Counted from the stretch's first letter, positions 18,176-27,016 are shown. The stretch: DNA of 64,000 nt from Bradyrhizobium huanghuaihaiense (GCF_007830635.1 NZ_VLLA01000012.1:62001-126000), one strand, 5' to 3'. The notes: generated by a model from the sequence alone, not told the origin. Program-made: numbers and translations.

Positions 18176-19542
18176 CCTATCCCTTTCTTCGCGCACGACA
18201 CTTCGCACTGTCCCTCGCTACCGGCGCTGCGCTCGCGCTTGCCACGGTCTCGCCGTCGCAGGCGGCGGCAAAGATCCAGCGCCTGGTCTCGCCCGGCGGC
18301 ATCGAGGCCTGGTTCGTGCAGGACGCCACCGTGCCGCTGATCGCCATGGAATATTCCTTTGCCGGCGGCTCGGCCCAGGATCCCAAGGACAAGTCGGGCG
18401 TCGCCAATCTGGTCGGCGACCTGCTCGACGAAGGCTCCGGCGATCTCGACTCCAAGACCTTCCACGAGCGGCTCGACCGCCGCGCCATCGAGCTCTCCTT
18501 CAGCGCCAGCCGCGACAGCTTCCGCGGCAGCCTGCGCATGCTGCGCGACAACAGGGACGAGGCCTTCGACCTGCTCAGGATGGCGCTGACCTCGCCGCAT
18601 TTCGACACCGCCGATGTCGAGCGCATCCGCTCGCAGGTTCTCTCCGGCCTGCGCCGCGAGACCACCAACCCGTCATCGCTGGCGAGCCGCAAGTTCCTGG
18701 AGGCCGCCTTCGGCGATCATCCGTACAGCCGGCAGAGCAACGGCACGCTGGAGAGCGTGCCGACGATCACGGTCGCCGACCTCAAGGACTATGTCGGCCG
18801 CGTGCTCGCCAAGGACGGGCTGAAAGTCGCTGTCGTCGGCGACGTCGATCCGGCGACCCTCGGCAAGCTGCTCGACCACACGTTCGGCAGCCTGCCCGCC
18901 AAGGCCAATCTCGTGCCGGTACCCGACGTCGACGCGGCCAAGCCGCCGCAGCGCGCCTTCGTGCCGCTGGACGTGCCGCAGACCGTGATCACCTTCGGCG
19001 GCCCCGGCGTGAAGCGCAGCGACCCCAACTTCATGGCGGCCTATGTCGTCAACCACATCCTCGGCGGCGGCGGCTTGTCCTCGCGGCTCTATCGCGAGGT
19101 CCGCGAGAAGCGAGGCCTCGCCTATTCGGTGTTCGAATCCCTGCTCTGGATGGAACATTCGGCGGTCTTCATCGGCAATACCGGCACCCGCGCCGACCGC
19201 GCCGGCGACACCATCGACGCCATCGAGAAGGAGGTGCGCCGGATCGCCGAGGAGGGGCCGACGCAGAAGGAGCTCGACGAGGCCAAGTCCTACCTCAAGG
19301 GCTCGCAGATGCTGGCGCTCGACACCTCCTCCAAGCTGGCGCAGGCGCTGCTGCAGTACCAGCAGGACAAGCTGCCGATCGACTATATCGAAAGGCGCAA
19401 TGCCATCGTCGATGCGGTGACCCTGGATGATGCCAAGGCGGCCGCCAAGCGGCTCTGGGGCCAGGGCCTGCTGACGGTCGTCGTCGGCCGCGCCCCACAG
19501 GCCGCCGCGCAGCCGGCGGCCACGGCGCCCAAGTCAAATTAG
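18172..19542 (+). CDS. M16 family peptidase-like protein (non-catalytic partner)
   Basis: A 456-residue exported M16 protein. Where its partner has HFLEH, it has NLVGDLLDEG, so it lacks the zinc ligands. It keeps the C-terminal substrate-binding R/Y motif typical of the complementary subunit (SSRLYREVREKRGLAYSVF). The GTG at 18172 overlaps the previous stop and is followed by a good signal peptide ending SPSQAAA; a longer frame starts upstream at 18094 inside the first peptidase and is not needed. Together the two genes encode a plausible heterodimer. Confidence 0.9.
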   Translation: MTYPFLRARHFALSLATGAALALATVSPSQAAAKIQRLVSPGGIEAWFVQDATVPLIAMEYSFAGGSAQDPKDKSGVANLVGDLLDEGSGDLDSKTFHERLDRRAIELSFSASRDSFRGSLRMLRDNRDEAFDLLRMALTSPHFDTADVERIRSQVLSGLRRETTNPSSLASRKFLEAAFGDHPYSRQSNGTLESVPTITVADLKDYVGRVLAKDGLKVAVVGDVDPATLGKLLDHTFGSLPAKANLVPVPDVDAAKPPQRAFVPLDVPQTVITFGGPGVKRSDPNFMAAYVVNHILGGGGLSSRLYREVREKRGLAYSVFESLLWMEHSAVFIGNTGTRADRAGDTIDAIEKEVRRIAEEGPTQKELDEAKSYLKGSQMLALDTSSKLAQALLQYQQDKLPIDYIERRNAIVDAVTLDDAKAAAKRLWGQGLLTVVVGRAPQAAAQPAATAPKSN

Positions 19543-19687
19543 CAAGTCCACCTAGCAGTCGGACTGACCGCTTCTCCATACGCCTTCTGAAATGGCCGGG
19601 CTCGCCCCGGCCATTTGCGTTTTCCATGAGCGCCATTGCCGAACCTGGACGTCCGCGATATGTCCGGACATCACGAATGGTGCCATC

Positions 19688-20104
19688 ATGCTGCGGATAT
19701 CCCGCGATCTCGTCATCGACGAGGACGACATCGAGATCGGCTTCGTCCGCGCCTCCGGCCCGGGCGGGCAGAACGTCAACAAGGTCGCGACCTCGGCGCA
19801 GCTGCGCTTCGACACGCGCAAGCTGACCTTGCCCGAGGATGCAGCGATCCGGCTCGCCCGCATCGCCGGCCAGCGTATGACCAAGGACGGCGTCATCGTG
19901 ATCCACGCCCAGCGCTTCCGGACTCAGGAGCGCAACCGCCAGGACGCCATCGACCGCCTCGTGGAAATCCTCAAGGAGGCCATGGTGCGGCCGACGCCGC
20001 GGCGCGCCACACGGCCGACCTACGCCTCCAAGCAGCGCAGGCTCGAAGGCAAGAAGCGCCGCAGCGACGTCAAGGCCGGACGCGGCAGCCGCTTCGACGA
20101 CTAG
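19688..20104 (+). CDS. arfB: alternative ribosome-rescue peptidyl-tRNA hydrolase
   Basis: A 138-residue codon-independent release factor that rescues stalled ribosomes. The catalytic GGQ motif is in ASGPGGQNVNKVATSAQLRF, and the C-terminal tail is Lys/Arg-rich (RPTYASKQRRLEGKKRRSDVK), as required for insertion into the empty mRNA channel. The ATG at 19688 (MLRISRDLVIDEDDIEI) matches the family start; upstream in-frame codons would add an unrelated 32 residues. A strong hairpin follows. Confidence 0.95.
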   Translation: MLRISRDLVIDEDDIEIGFVRASGPGGQNVNKVATSAQLRFDTRKLTLPEDAAIRLARIAGQRMTKDGVIVIHAQRFRTQERNRQDAIDRLVEILKEAMVRPTPRRATRPTYASKQRRLEGKKRRSDVKAGRGSRFDD

Positions 20105-20116
20105 CAAACCCAGCGG

Positions 20117-20148
20117 AAAAAACTCCGGCCGCAAGCGACCGGAGTTTT
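20117..20148. terminator. bidirectional intrinsic terminator
   Basis: A perfect 10-base stem (AAAACTCCGG / CCGGAGTTTT) with A and T runs on the two sides lies between the convergent arfB gene and the small exported-protein gene; it can terminate both. Confidence 0.85.
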
Positions 20149-20167
20149 GCCGTTCCGTGACCCGGTG

Positions 20168-20476
20168 TCAGTAACGCTTGCCGGTAGCCGGGCTGCCCGT
20201 CGCGGCATCGTCGGCCGTTCCCTTGTGCGCAGCGCTGCCCGTGGTGCCGACCGCGCCCTTCGTTCCTTTGCTCGACTTCATGCCGGTCTTCTCGCCCGCT
20301 GCGCCCGGCTGAGCATCCATCTCCTCATCGCCGCTGCCCATCGTGCCGCCCTGCATGGGCTTGCTTTGCACGGTGCCGCCAGGCCTGGCGCCGGACGACG
20401 TCCCTTGCGCGAGAACGGGCGTCGCAATGAGGGCCGCGAGAGCGCATGCGATTGCAGAGGTCTTCACCAACTTCAT
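20168..20476 (-). CDS. small exported low-complexity protein
   Basis: A 102-residue protein with a clear signal peptide (MKLVKTSAIACALAALIATPVLA, cleavage after AxA). The mature part is rich in Gly, Ala, Ser, Thr and Lys without a recognisable fold and is probably disordered. Similar short exported proteins are frequent in Bradyrhizobium. Function unknown. It is divergent from the cytochrome gene at 20778. Confidence 0.72.
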   Translation of the reverse strand: MKLVKTSAIACALAALIATPVLAQGTSSGARPGGTVQSKPMQGGTMGSGDEEMDAQPGAAGEKTGMKSSKGTKGAVGTTGSAAHKGTADDAATGSPATGKRY

Positions 20477-20777
20477 CCATTATCTCCTGGATTTTTGCGA
20501 TGAACGGTTCGGCTGCCTTCTGCGCCGTTCGCCTGCACCGGACCGGTTCATCGCGTAGAGAGTTCGAACGGCGCGATGCTGATGCAATCCGCGTCGTGTG
20601 GTGATCGTTTAGGGTTTTCGCGGCGCTTTCGCGGAATTGTGCTCCGCATATAAGGCGGCGCGGAACACCACACGCCACAAGCATCTCCGTGCGCAGCGAA
20701 ACAGCCCGCTACTACCACCGCATGTTTGGCCGCGCCTAGTGTTTGCGCACGTTGATGTCGATGGCGGATTCTTGGCG
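20477..20777. other. divergent intergenic region
   Basis: This 301-base stretch separates the leftward exported-protein gene from the rightward cytochrome c gene. It should contain both promoters. It has lower GC than its surroundings, but I could not identify a clear -35/-10 pair or a known operator. An open frame runs through it into the cytochrome but has no credible start. Confidence 0.5.
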
Positions 20778-21164
20778 ATGCGCGTGGTCGTGTTGGGATT
20801 GTGCACCGCGATGGTGCTGGTGGCGCGGGTTGCCGATGCGCAGATGCCGTTGCCGGCCGCAAAGCCGCCGGACGGTGCCACATTATTCAAGCAGCAATGC
20901 GCGGTGTGTCACACCTTGAGCCTGTCGGAGCCGATGCGGCAAGGCCCGCCCCTGGTCAAGGTCGTAGGCCGGCCCGCCGGCAAGGCCGAAGGCTTCAAAT
21001 ACTCGGAGGCGATGTCGAAAGCGGACTTTGCCTGGGACGAGACCCGGCTCGATGCGTGGCTGGCCAATCCGCAAGCCGTCATTCCTGGCGTGATCATGGC
21101 CTACCGGCAAGCCAAGCCGGAGACGCGCGCCGCCATCATCGCCTTTCTGAGGGAGCAGAACTGA
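20778..21164 (+). CDS. exported monohaem c-type cytochrome
   Basis: A 128-residue periplasmic cytochrome c of class I (c2/c550-like). The signal peptide ends near ARVADA, the haem site is CAVCH (TLFKQQCAVCHTL), and the axial methionine is probably that of VIPGVIMAYRQ. The ATG at 20778 gives the signal peptide; the longer open frame from 20637 adds an unlikely leader. The stop abuts the ATG of the glyoxalase-like gene, and the Tat-exported subunit and GMC flavoprotein follow, so this cytochrome may accept electrons from them. Confidence 0.9.
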   Translation: MRVVVLGLCTAMVLVARVADAQMPLPAAKPPDGATLFKQQCAVCHTLSLSEPMRQGPPLVKVVGRPAGKAEGFKYSEAMSKADFAWDETRLDAWLANPQAVIPGVIMAYRQAKPETRAAIIAFLREQN

Positions 21165-21560
21165 ATGGCAAAGCCGGTCCATTCCATGATCCGCGTGTTC
21201 GACGAGGCGCGCTCGCTCGACTTCTACAGGCGCGCTTTCGGCCTGGAGGTCGCCGACCATCTGAAGTTTTCCGACTTTGCCTTGATCTATCTGCGTCACC
21301 CCTCCTCACCTTTCGAGGTCGAGCTGACGGTGAATTTCGATCGCAAGGAGCCGTATGCGCTCGGCGACGGTTACGGCCATCTCGCCGTGGTGGTCGAGGA
21401 TCTCGATGCCGAACATGCCCGCTTCGAGCGCGAGCAGCTCGCGCCGGGGCCGTTGCGCGATTTCAAGCATGACGGGCGAACGCTGGCGCGCTTCTTCTTC
21501 GTCAGCGATCCCGATGGCTACAAGATCGAGGTGATCCAGCGGGGCGGACGCTTCGGCTGA
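21165..21560 (+). CDS. VOC-family protein, glyoxalase I-like
   Basis: A 131-residue vicinal oxygen chelate protein with two beta-alpha-beta-beta-beta units. The four metal-ligand positions of glyoxalase I appear conserved: His6, Glu53, His72 (GYGHLAVVV) and Glu122 (GYKIEVIQ). These match the H/E/H/E arrangement of E. coli GloA, so lactoylglutathione lyase activity is a reasonable prediction. It starts directly after the cytochrome stop, which is unusual company for a glyoxalase and suggests co-transcription. Confidence 0.82.
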   Translation: MAKPVHSMIRVFDEARSLDFYRRAFGLEVADHLKFSDFALIYLRHPSSPFEVELTVNFDRKEPYALGDGYGHLAVVVEDLDAEHARFEREQLAPGPLRDFKHDGRTLARFFFVSDPDGYKIEVIQRGGRFG

Positions 21561-21602
21561 TCACATCACAAGAACCAAATCACAAAAATCCGGAGGAATG
21601 CC

Positions 21603-22151
21603 ATGAGAGAAGTCGATCGTCGAAGCAAGCACAGCCGCCGCGTCTTTCTCAAGGGCGCGGCGACCGCCGTGCCGGTCGTCACAGTCGCGACCAGCGTCGC
21701 CGTCAGCGTCGAAGGCGCCTGGGCCGATGATGCGAGCGCGCTCTCGCCCGCGACGATGAAGACGCTGCTGAAGGTCGCGCGCGACATCTATCCGCACGAT
21801 GTCCTCGGCGACAGCTATTACATCACCGCGATCAAGCCGTGGGACGGTAAGGCGGCGAAGGATCCCGCCGTCAAAGCGCTGATCAGCGACGGTATCAGCC
21901 GGCTCGATCAGAACGCGCGCGATCGCCACAAGGTCGGCTATGCCGAGGTGCCCTGGGAAGCCGACCGCGTGGTGCTGCTGAAGGAGATCGAGGGAAGCGA
22001 TTTCTTCCAGAAGGTGCGCGGCGACCTCGTCGTCTCGCTCTACAACCAGAAAGAGGTCTGGCCGCGGTTCGGCTACGAGGGCTCCTCCGCCGAGCATGGC
22101 GGCTACATTAACCGCGGCTTCGCCGACATCGACTGGCTGCCGAAGGCTTAA
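21603..22151 (+). CDS. Tat-exported gluconate 2-dehydrogenase subunit 3-like protein
   Basis: A 182-residue protein with a twin-arginine signal (KHSRRVFLKGAA) and hydrophobic stretch ending near EGAWADD. The rest resembles the small subunit of membrane-bound gluconate/glucose/sorbitol dehydrogenases (Gluconate_2-dh3), which is the hitch-hiker chaperone for Tat export of the GMC flavoprotein. The GMC gene follows after 28 bases and has no signal of its own, supporting this role. AGGAAT precedes the ATG closely. Confidence 0.85.
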   Translation: MREVDRRSKHSRRVFLKGAATAVPVVTVATSVAVSVEGAWADDASALSPATMKTLLKVARDIYPHDVLGDSYYITAIKPWDGKAAKDPAVKALISDGISRLDQNARDRHKVGYAEVPWEADRVVLLKEIEGSDFFQKVRGDLVVSLYNQKEVWPRFGYEGSSAEHGGYINRGFADIDWLPKA

Positions 22152-22179
22152 GCTCACCCAACGGTTCAGGAGAACGCAT

Positions 22180-23748
22180 ATGGCAAAATTCGATCTGAAC
22201 GACTCCAGCGTTGTGGTGATCGTCGGCTCCGGCGCCGGCGGCGGCACGCTGGGCAACGAGCTCGCGCAGAAGGGCGTCAAGGTGGTGATCCTCGAAGCTG
22301 GTCCCCGCATCGAGAACCAGGACTTCGTCAACGACGAGTGGGAGAGCTTTTCCCAGCTCGCCTGGACCGACGCGCGCACCACGTCGGGGACGTGGCGCGT
22401 CGCCAAGGATTTTTCGGGCCTTCCCGCCTGGATCGTCAAGGCGGTCGGCGGCTCCACGACCCATTGGGCGGGAGCGTCGCTGCGCTTCGACGAGCATGAG
22501 TTCCGGGTGAAGAGCACCTATGGCAACATTCCCGGCGCCAATCTGCTGGACTGGCCGGTGACGCTGGCGGAGATGGAGCCATGGTACGCCAAGGCCGAGA
22601 ACAAGATGGGCGTGACCCGCACCAACGGCATTCCCGGACTTCCCGGCAACAATAACTTCAAGGTGCTGGAGGCCGGCGCAAAGAAGCTCGGCTACAAGAC
22701 CGTGCACACCGGCAACATGGCCATCAACAGCCAGCCGCGCGACGGGCGCGGCGCGTGCCAGCAGATCGGCTTCTGCTTCCAGGGCTGCAAGTCGGGCGCG
22801 AAATGGTCGACGCTCTATACCGAGATTCCCAAGGGCGAGGCGACCGGCAATCTCGAAGTGCGGCCGAGCAGCATGGCGGTCAAGATCGAGCATGATTCCA
22901 GCGGCAAGGTGACCGGCGTCGTCTACGCCGACGTAACAGGCGCCATGCAGCGCCAGAAGGCGCGCATCGTTGCGGTCGCCGGCAATTCGATCGAGAGCCC
23001 GCGGCTGCTGCTCAACAGCGCCTCGACCATGTTCCCCGACGGCCTCGCCAATTCATCGGGCCAGGTCGGCCGCAACTACATGCGCCACATGACCGGCAGC
23101 GTCTATGCCGTGTTCGAGAAGTCGGTGCACATGTATCGCGGCACCACCATGGCCGGCATCATCCGCGATGAAGCCGTCAACAACCCGAAGCGTGGCTTCG
23201 TCGGCGGCTACGAGATGGAGACGCTGTCGATCGGCCTGCCGTTCATGGCGGCGTTCCTCAATCCCGGCGCCTGGGGCCGTTCGTTCACGTCAGCGCTCGA
23301 TGGCTATCCCAGGATGGCCGGCATGTGGCTGGTCGGCGAGGACATGCCGCAGGAGACCAACCGCATCACGCTCGACCCCGTCGTGAAGGACAAGTTCGGC
23401 CAGCCGGTCGCGAGCGTGCATTTCGACGATCATCCCAACGACGTCGCGATGCGCGCGCATGCCTACAAGCAGGGCGCGGCCGTCTACGACGCCGTCGGCG
23501 CCACCGTGACCTATCCGACGCCGCCTTATCCGAGCACGCACAATCTCGGCACCAACCGGATGAGCGAGAAGCCCAGGGATGGCGTGGTCAACAAGTTCGG
23601 ACAGAGCCACGACGTCAAGAACCTGTTCGTCTCCGACGGCAGCCAGTTCACCAGCGGCGCGGCCTGCAATCCGACGCTGACCATCGTCGCGCTGGCGATC
23701 CGGCAGGCGGATCACATTGCGGGAGCGATGCAGAAGAAGGAGATCTAA
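22180..23748 (+). CDS. GMC-family FAD-dependent oxidoreductase, large subunit
   Basis: A 522-residue flavoprotein. The N-terminal FAD-binding motif is VVVIVGSGAGGGTLGNELAQ, followed by VVILEAGPR. The C-terminal GMC signature is present (LFVSDGSQFTSGAACNPTLT, with HNLGTNRM upstream). A cysteine cluster in GACQQIGFCFQGCKSGAK (C-x5-C-x3-C) is in the position where some FAD-dependent glucose/gluconate dehydrogenases carry an iron-sulfur site. It has no signal peptide; export with the Tat-tagged small subunit is expected. Substrate could be a sugar, sugar acid or alcohol. Start ATG at 22180 has AGGAG upstream. Confidence 0.9.
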   Translation: MAKFDLNDSSVVVIVGSGAGGGTLGNELAQKGVKVVILEAGPRIENQDFVNDEWESFSQLAWTDARTTSGTWRVAKDFSGLPAWIVKAVGGSTTHWAGASLRFDEHEFRVKSTYGNIPGANLLDWPVTLAEMEPWYAKAENKMGVTRTNGIPGLPGNNNFKVLEAGAKKLGYKTVHTGNMAINSQPRDGRGACQQIGFCFQGCKSGAKWSTLYTEIPKGEATGNLEVRPSSMAVKIEHDSSGKVTGVVYADVTGAMQRQKARIVAVAGNSIESPRLLLNSASTMFPDGLANSSGQVGRNYMRHMTGSVYAVFEKSVHMYRGTTMAGIIRDEAVNNPKRGFVGGYEMETLSIGLPFMAAFLNPGAWGRSFTSALDGYPRMAGMWLVGEDMPQETNRITLDPVVKDKFGQPVASVHFDDHPNDVAMRAHAYKQGAAVYDAVGATVTYPTPPYPSTHNLGTNRMSEKPRDGVVNKFGQSHDVKNLFVSDGSQFTSGAACNPTLTIVALAIRQADHIAGAMQKKEI

Positions 23749-23775
23749 AGCCCGATAGGCAGACCGCTCGCTCCC

Positions 23776-23862
23776 CGTCATTGCGAGCGGAGCGACGCAA
23801 TCCAGAATCTCTCCGCAGAGATAGTCTGGATTGCTTCGTCGCAAGCGCTCCTCGCAATGACG
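23776..23862. repeat. intergenic palindromic repeat, 'GTCATTGCGAG' family, copy 1
   Basis: Bounded by CGTCATTGCGAGCGGAGCGA and TCGCAATGACG, with inner arms CAATCCAGA and TCTGGATTG. Other copies lie at 36036-36122 and 55849-55928. Confidence 0.85.
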
Positions 23863-23875
23863 GCGGTTGGAGTCT

Positions 23876-23964
23876 CGTAGCCCGGATGGAGCGCAGCGTA
23901 ATCCGGGACCGCCGCCGCTTGTGGCACAAATCCCCGGATTGCGCTGCGCTCCATCCGGGCTACG
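23876..23964. repeat. intergenic palindromic repeat, 'GTAGCCCGGATGGAGC' family, copy 1
   Basis: Bounded by CGTAGCCCGGATGGAGCGCA and GCTCCATCCGGGCTACG, with inner AATCCGGG/CCCGGATT arms. Other copies lie at 29662-29748 and 36650-36735. It sits directly beside a repeat of a different family. Confidence 0.87.
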
Positions 23965-23981
23965 CACCTTTGTTGGGACAG

Positions 23982-24299
23982 CTACTCGGCCGCGTCGAGA
24001 ATGGGCGTCACCGTGGCCTTGAATTCCTGCACCGGCACCATGCTTCGGGAGCGATAGATCAAACACGAGCAGCGCAGCAGCGAGGCGAAATTGTTGACCT
24101 CGCCGTGATGGTCGAGCACCTCGTTGTAGAGGGTGGTCAGGAACTTGCCGAGGCTCATGCTCTCCTTGGCCGCGATCTCCTCCAGCGTGTCCCAGAATGC
24201 CATCTCCAGCCGGATCGAGGTGCAATGCCCGCCGATCCGCAAAGAGCGGGTCTGGGATTCGTAGTCGCGTTGGGGCTGGTGCGCGAAGAGATGGCACAT
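23982..24299 (-). CDS. ribbon-helix-helix domain protein
   Basis: A 105-residue protein of the RHH_4 type: the TRSLRIGGHCTSIRLEMAFW strand and following helices (LEEIAAKESMSLGKFLTTLYNEV) fit the ribbon-helix-helix DNA-binding fold, and the region near LRCSCLIYRSR is typical of the alphaproteobacterial family. It is probably a small transcriptional regulator, targets unknown. I chose the ATG at 24299, with GGGAGG just upstream, over an in-frame start 24 bases earlier. Confidence 0.82.
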   Translation of the reverse strand: MCHLFAHQPQRDYESQTRSLRIGGHCTSIRLEMAFWDTLEEIAAKESMSLGKFLTTLYNEVLDHHGEVNNFASLLRCSCLIYRSRSMVPVQEFKATVTPILDAAE

Positions 24300-24538
24300 G
24301 GCGTCCTCCCGTCCTGTTGCCATTTTTTCACGATGCTACACGTCTGCCCGGCACCCCACAATCAGAACGGTTACCGGAAGCCGCGTCATCCGGGTTGTGC
24401 GATTTTCTCGAACGGCCAATGTCTTCAATGTGATAGACACCGCTCCTCCCCAGCCCGCGACGTTCCTGTTGCCCAACACATGCTTTTGACGCAACACGGC
24501 CTAGAATAGCGCTGTCAGCGAATCCAGATTCGAGCCTC

Positions 24539-26353
24539 ATGCCCGTCCGCCAGCTTCCAGAACAGGTCGTCAACCGCATCGCCGCCGGCGAGGTGGTCGA
24601 GCGGCCCGCGAGCGTGGTCAAGGAGCTGGTCGAGAACGCCATCGATGCCGGCGCGAGCCGGATCGACGTCTTCACCGATGGTGGGGGACGACGGCGGATC
24701 GGCATCACCGACGACGGCAGCGGCATGACCGCGAAGGACCTGTCGCTCGCCGTCGAGCGCCACGCCACCTCCAAGCTCGACGACGAGGATTTGCTCCAGA
24801 TCCGCACGCTCGGGTTCCGCGGCGAGGCGCTGCCCTCGATCGGCTCGGTGGCGCGGCTGTCGATCACGACGCGCCATGCCAGCGAACCGCATGCCTGGGC
24901 GCTCAGCGTCGAGGGCGGCGAGAAGTCCGAGATCATGCCGGCGGCGCTGGCGCATGGCACCCGCGTCGAGGTCAATGACCTCTTCTATGCGACGCCGGCG
25001 CGGCTGAAATTCCTGAAGACCGACCGCACCGAGGCGGAAGCGATCCGCGAGGTGGTGCGGCGCCTCGCCATGGCGCGGCCGGACGTCGCCTTCACGCTCG
25101 CGGGGGAGGAGCGCGCGCCGGTGACCTGGGCTGCCGCCCTGCCCGGCGCTGCCGGCCGCCTGACGCGGCTCGGCGATATCTTAGGGGCTGAATTCCGCAG
25201 CCACGCCATCGAGGTCCATGCCGAGCGCGAGGGCGTCGTCGTCGCCGGCTATGCCGCGGCGCCCGCGCTGACCAAGGCCAACGCGCTCGGGCAATATCTC
25301 TTCGTGAACGGCCGCCCGGTGCGCGACAAGCTGATCCTGGGGGCCGTGCGCGCGGCCTATTCCGACTATCTGCCGCGCGACCGCCATCCGGTGCTGGCGC
25401 TGTTCGTCACGCTCGATCCGCGCGAGGTCGACGCCAACGTGCATCCCGCCAAAACCGAGGTGCGTTTCCGCAACGCCGGCCTCGTGCGCGCACTGATCGT
25501 GCACGGACTAAAGGAAGGTCTCGCACGCGAGGGCCGCCGCACCGCGGCCAACAGCGGCGAGAGCGCTCTGTCCTCGTTCCGTCCCGCGTTCACGCCGCCG
25601 CGCCCGGCGAGCTGGGACTGGCGCGCCTCACCATCCGCTCCCGCCGCGCCGATGCCTTCATTCGACGGCGCAGCCGCACCGGCTTTCGCCGAGCGCGCGC
25701 AAACCGCCTTCGACGTCGGCGCGCCCAGCGCGGATGTGCGGATCGAGACGCAGCCCTTGGCTGACTTGGTTGACCGCCCACTCGGCGCGGCGCGCACGCA
25801 GATCCACGAGACCTACATCGTGTCGCAGACGCGCGACGGCCTGATCATCGTCGACCAGCACGCAGCGCATGAGCGCATCGTCTATGAGCGGCTGAAGGCC
25901 TCATTGGCTGCCAACGGCGTGCAGCGGCAGATCCTTTTGATCCCCGAGATCGTCGAGATGGACGAAGCCACGGTGGAGCGCCTGCTGGAGCGCAGCGAAG
26001 AGCTTGCTTCATTTGGACTTGCCATCGAATCCTTTGGTCCCGGTGCGGTCGCGGTGCGCGAGACACCGTCGCTGCTCGGCAAGACCAATGCCGGCGGTCT
26101 GCTGCGCGATCTCTCCGAGCACATGGCCGAGTGGGACGAAGCTCTTCCTCTCGAACGCCGCTTGATGCACGTCGCCGCCACCATGGCCTGCCACGGCTCG
26201 GTGCGCGCCGGCCGCCGGCTGCGGCCGGAAGAGATGAACGCCCTGCTCCGCGAGATGGAGGACACCCCGAACTCCGGCCAGTGCAATCACGGCCGCCCGA
26301 CCTATGTCGAGCTGAAGCTGAGCGATGTGGAGAAGCTGTTCGGGCGGAGGTAA
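24539..26353 (+). CDS. mutL: DNA mismatch repair protein MutL
   Basis: A 604-residue GHKL ATPase that couples MutS mismatch recognition to strand removal. The N-terminal ATPase motifs are IAAGEVVERPASVVKELVENA, DDGSGM and TLGFRGEALPSI. The C-terminal half carries the MutL endonuclease motif DQHAAHERIVYE (DQHA-x2-E-x4-E, from residue 439) together with ACHGSVRAG and QCNHGRPT, which fits organisms without MutH. The linker (about residues 340-420) is Ala/Pro-rich. It is separated from the convergent rsmD by a palindromic repeat. Confidence 0.97.
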   Translation: MPVRQLPEQVVNRIAAGEVVERPASVVKELVENAIDAGASRIDVFTDGGGRRRIGITDDGSGMTAKDLSLAVERHATSKLDDEDLLQIRTLGFRGEALPSIGSVARLSITTRHASEPHAWALSVEGGEKSEIMPAALAHGTRVEVNDLFYATPARLKFLKTDRTEAEAIREVVRRLAMARPDVAFTLAGEERAPVTWAAALPGAAGRLTRLGDILGAEFRSHAIEVHAEREGVVVAGYAAAPALTKANALGQYLFVNGRPVRDKLILGAVRAAYSDYLPRDRHPVLALFVTLDPREVDANVHPAKTEVRFRNAGLVRALIVHGLKEGLAREGRRTAANSGESALSSFRPAFTPPRPASWDWRASPSAPAAPMPSFDGAAAPAFAERAQTAFDVGAPSADVRIETQPLADLVDRPLGAARTQIHETYIVSQTRDGLIIVDQHAAHERIVYERLKASLAANGVQRQILLIPEIVEMDEATVERLLERSEELASFGLAIESFGPGAVAVRETPSLLGKTNAGGLLRDLSEHMAEWDEALPLERRLMHVAATMACHGSVRAGRRLRPEEMNALLREMEDTPNSGQCNHGRPTYVELKLSDVEKLFGRR

Positions 26354-26359
26354 AGGTGC

Positions 26360-26451
26360 CGTAGGGTGGGCAAAGCGAAGCGTGCCCACCACCTATCGCA
26401 AGCATGGAAAGTTCGTGGGCACGGCGCGTTGCGCCTTTGCCCACCCTACGG
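26360..26451. repeat. intergenic palindromic repeat, 'CGTAGGGTGGGCAAAG' family, copy 1
   Basis: Bounded by CGTAGGGTGGGCAAAGCGAA and GCGCCTTTGCCCACCCTACG. It lies between the convergent mutL and rsmD genes. Further copies are at 38065-38157 and 45821-45915, with variants at 38556-38695 and 39449-39479. Confidence 0.87.
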
Positions 26452-26459
26452 CAGCGCAG

Positions 26460-27014
26460 CTACGGCTTCCTCAAAAACACAAACTCCGTATCGTCATACG
26501 CGCGCCGCTCCAACTCCTCGAACCCTTCCGGCGTCACGAACTGCGCGGCCTTGGCTTCTTCGACCACCAGCAGCGCGCCCGGCGTCAGCCAGCCGCCATC
26601 GCGCAAGGAGGCGAGCGCCTTCTCCGCAAAGCCCTTGCCATAGGGTGGATCGAGGAACACCAGCGAGAACGGCTCGACGGGATGCGCGGGACCCAGATCA
26701 GTCGCATCGCGGCGATAGACTTTGGTGACGCCGCCGAGGCCGAGGGACTCGACGTTGTTGCGCAGCAGCGCCCGCGCTTCCGCGCCATTGTCGACGAACA
26801 GCGTGAACTTCGCGCCGCGCGAGGAGGCCTCGATGCCGAGCGCGCCGGTGCCGGCGAAGAGATCGAGCACGCGCGCATCTTGAATCGGATCGTCATAGGC
26901 GTGCACGAGGATGTTGAACACGGACTCGCGCAACCGGTCCGCCGTGGGGCGAATGTCGCGCGAGGACGGTGAGGCGAGATTGCGCCCCTTCAACCTGCCG
27001 CCGACGACGCGCAA
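26460..27014 (-). CDS. rsmD: 16S rRNA (guanine(966)-N2)-methyltransferase
   Basis: A 184-residue SAM-dependent rRNA methyltransferase that modifies G966 of 16S rRNA in the small ribosomal subunit. The N-terminus MRVVGGRLKGRNLASP and the segment RPTADRLRESVFNIL are diagnostic; motif I is VLDLFAGTGALGIEASSRGA and the catalytic motif is FLDPPYGKG. It starts 2 bases after the stop of the upstream pseudouridine synthase gene, so the two rRNA modification genes form one unit. Confidence 0.95.
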   Translation of the reverse strand: MRVVGGRLKGRNLASPSSRDIRPTADRLRESVFNILVHAYDDPIQDARVLDLFAGTGALGIEASSRGAKFTLFVDNGAEARALLRNNVESLGLGGVTKVYRRDATDLGPAHPVEPFSLVFLDPPYGKGFAEKALASLRDGGWLTPGALLVVEEAKAAQFVTPEGFEELERRAYDDTEFVFLRKP

Positions 27015-27016
27015 GG

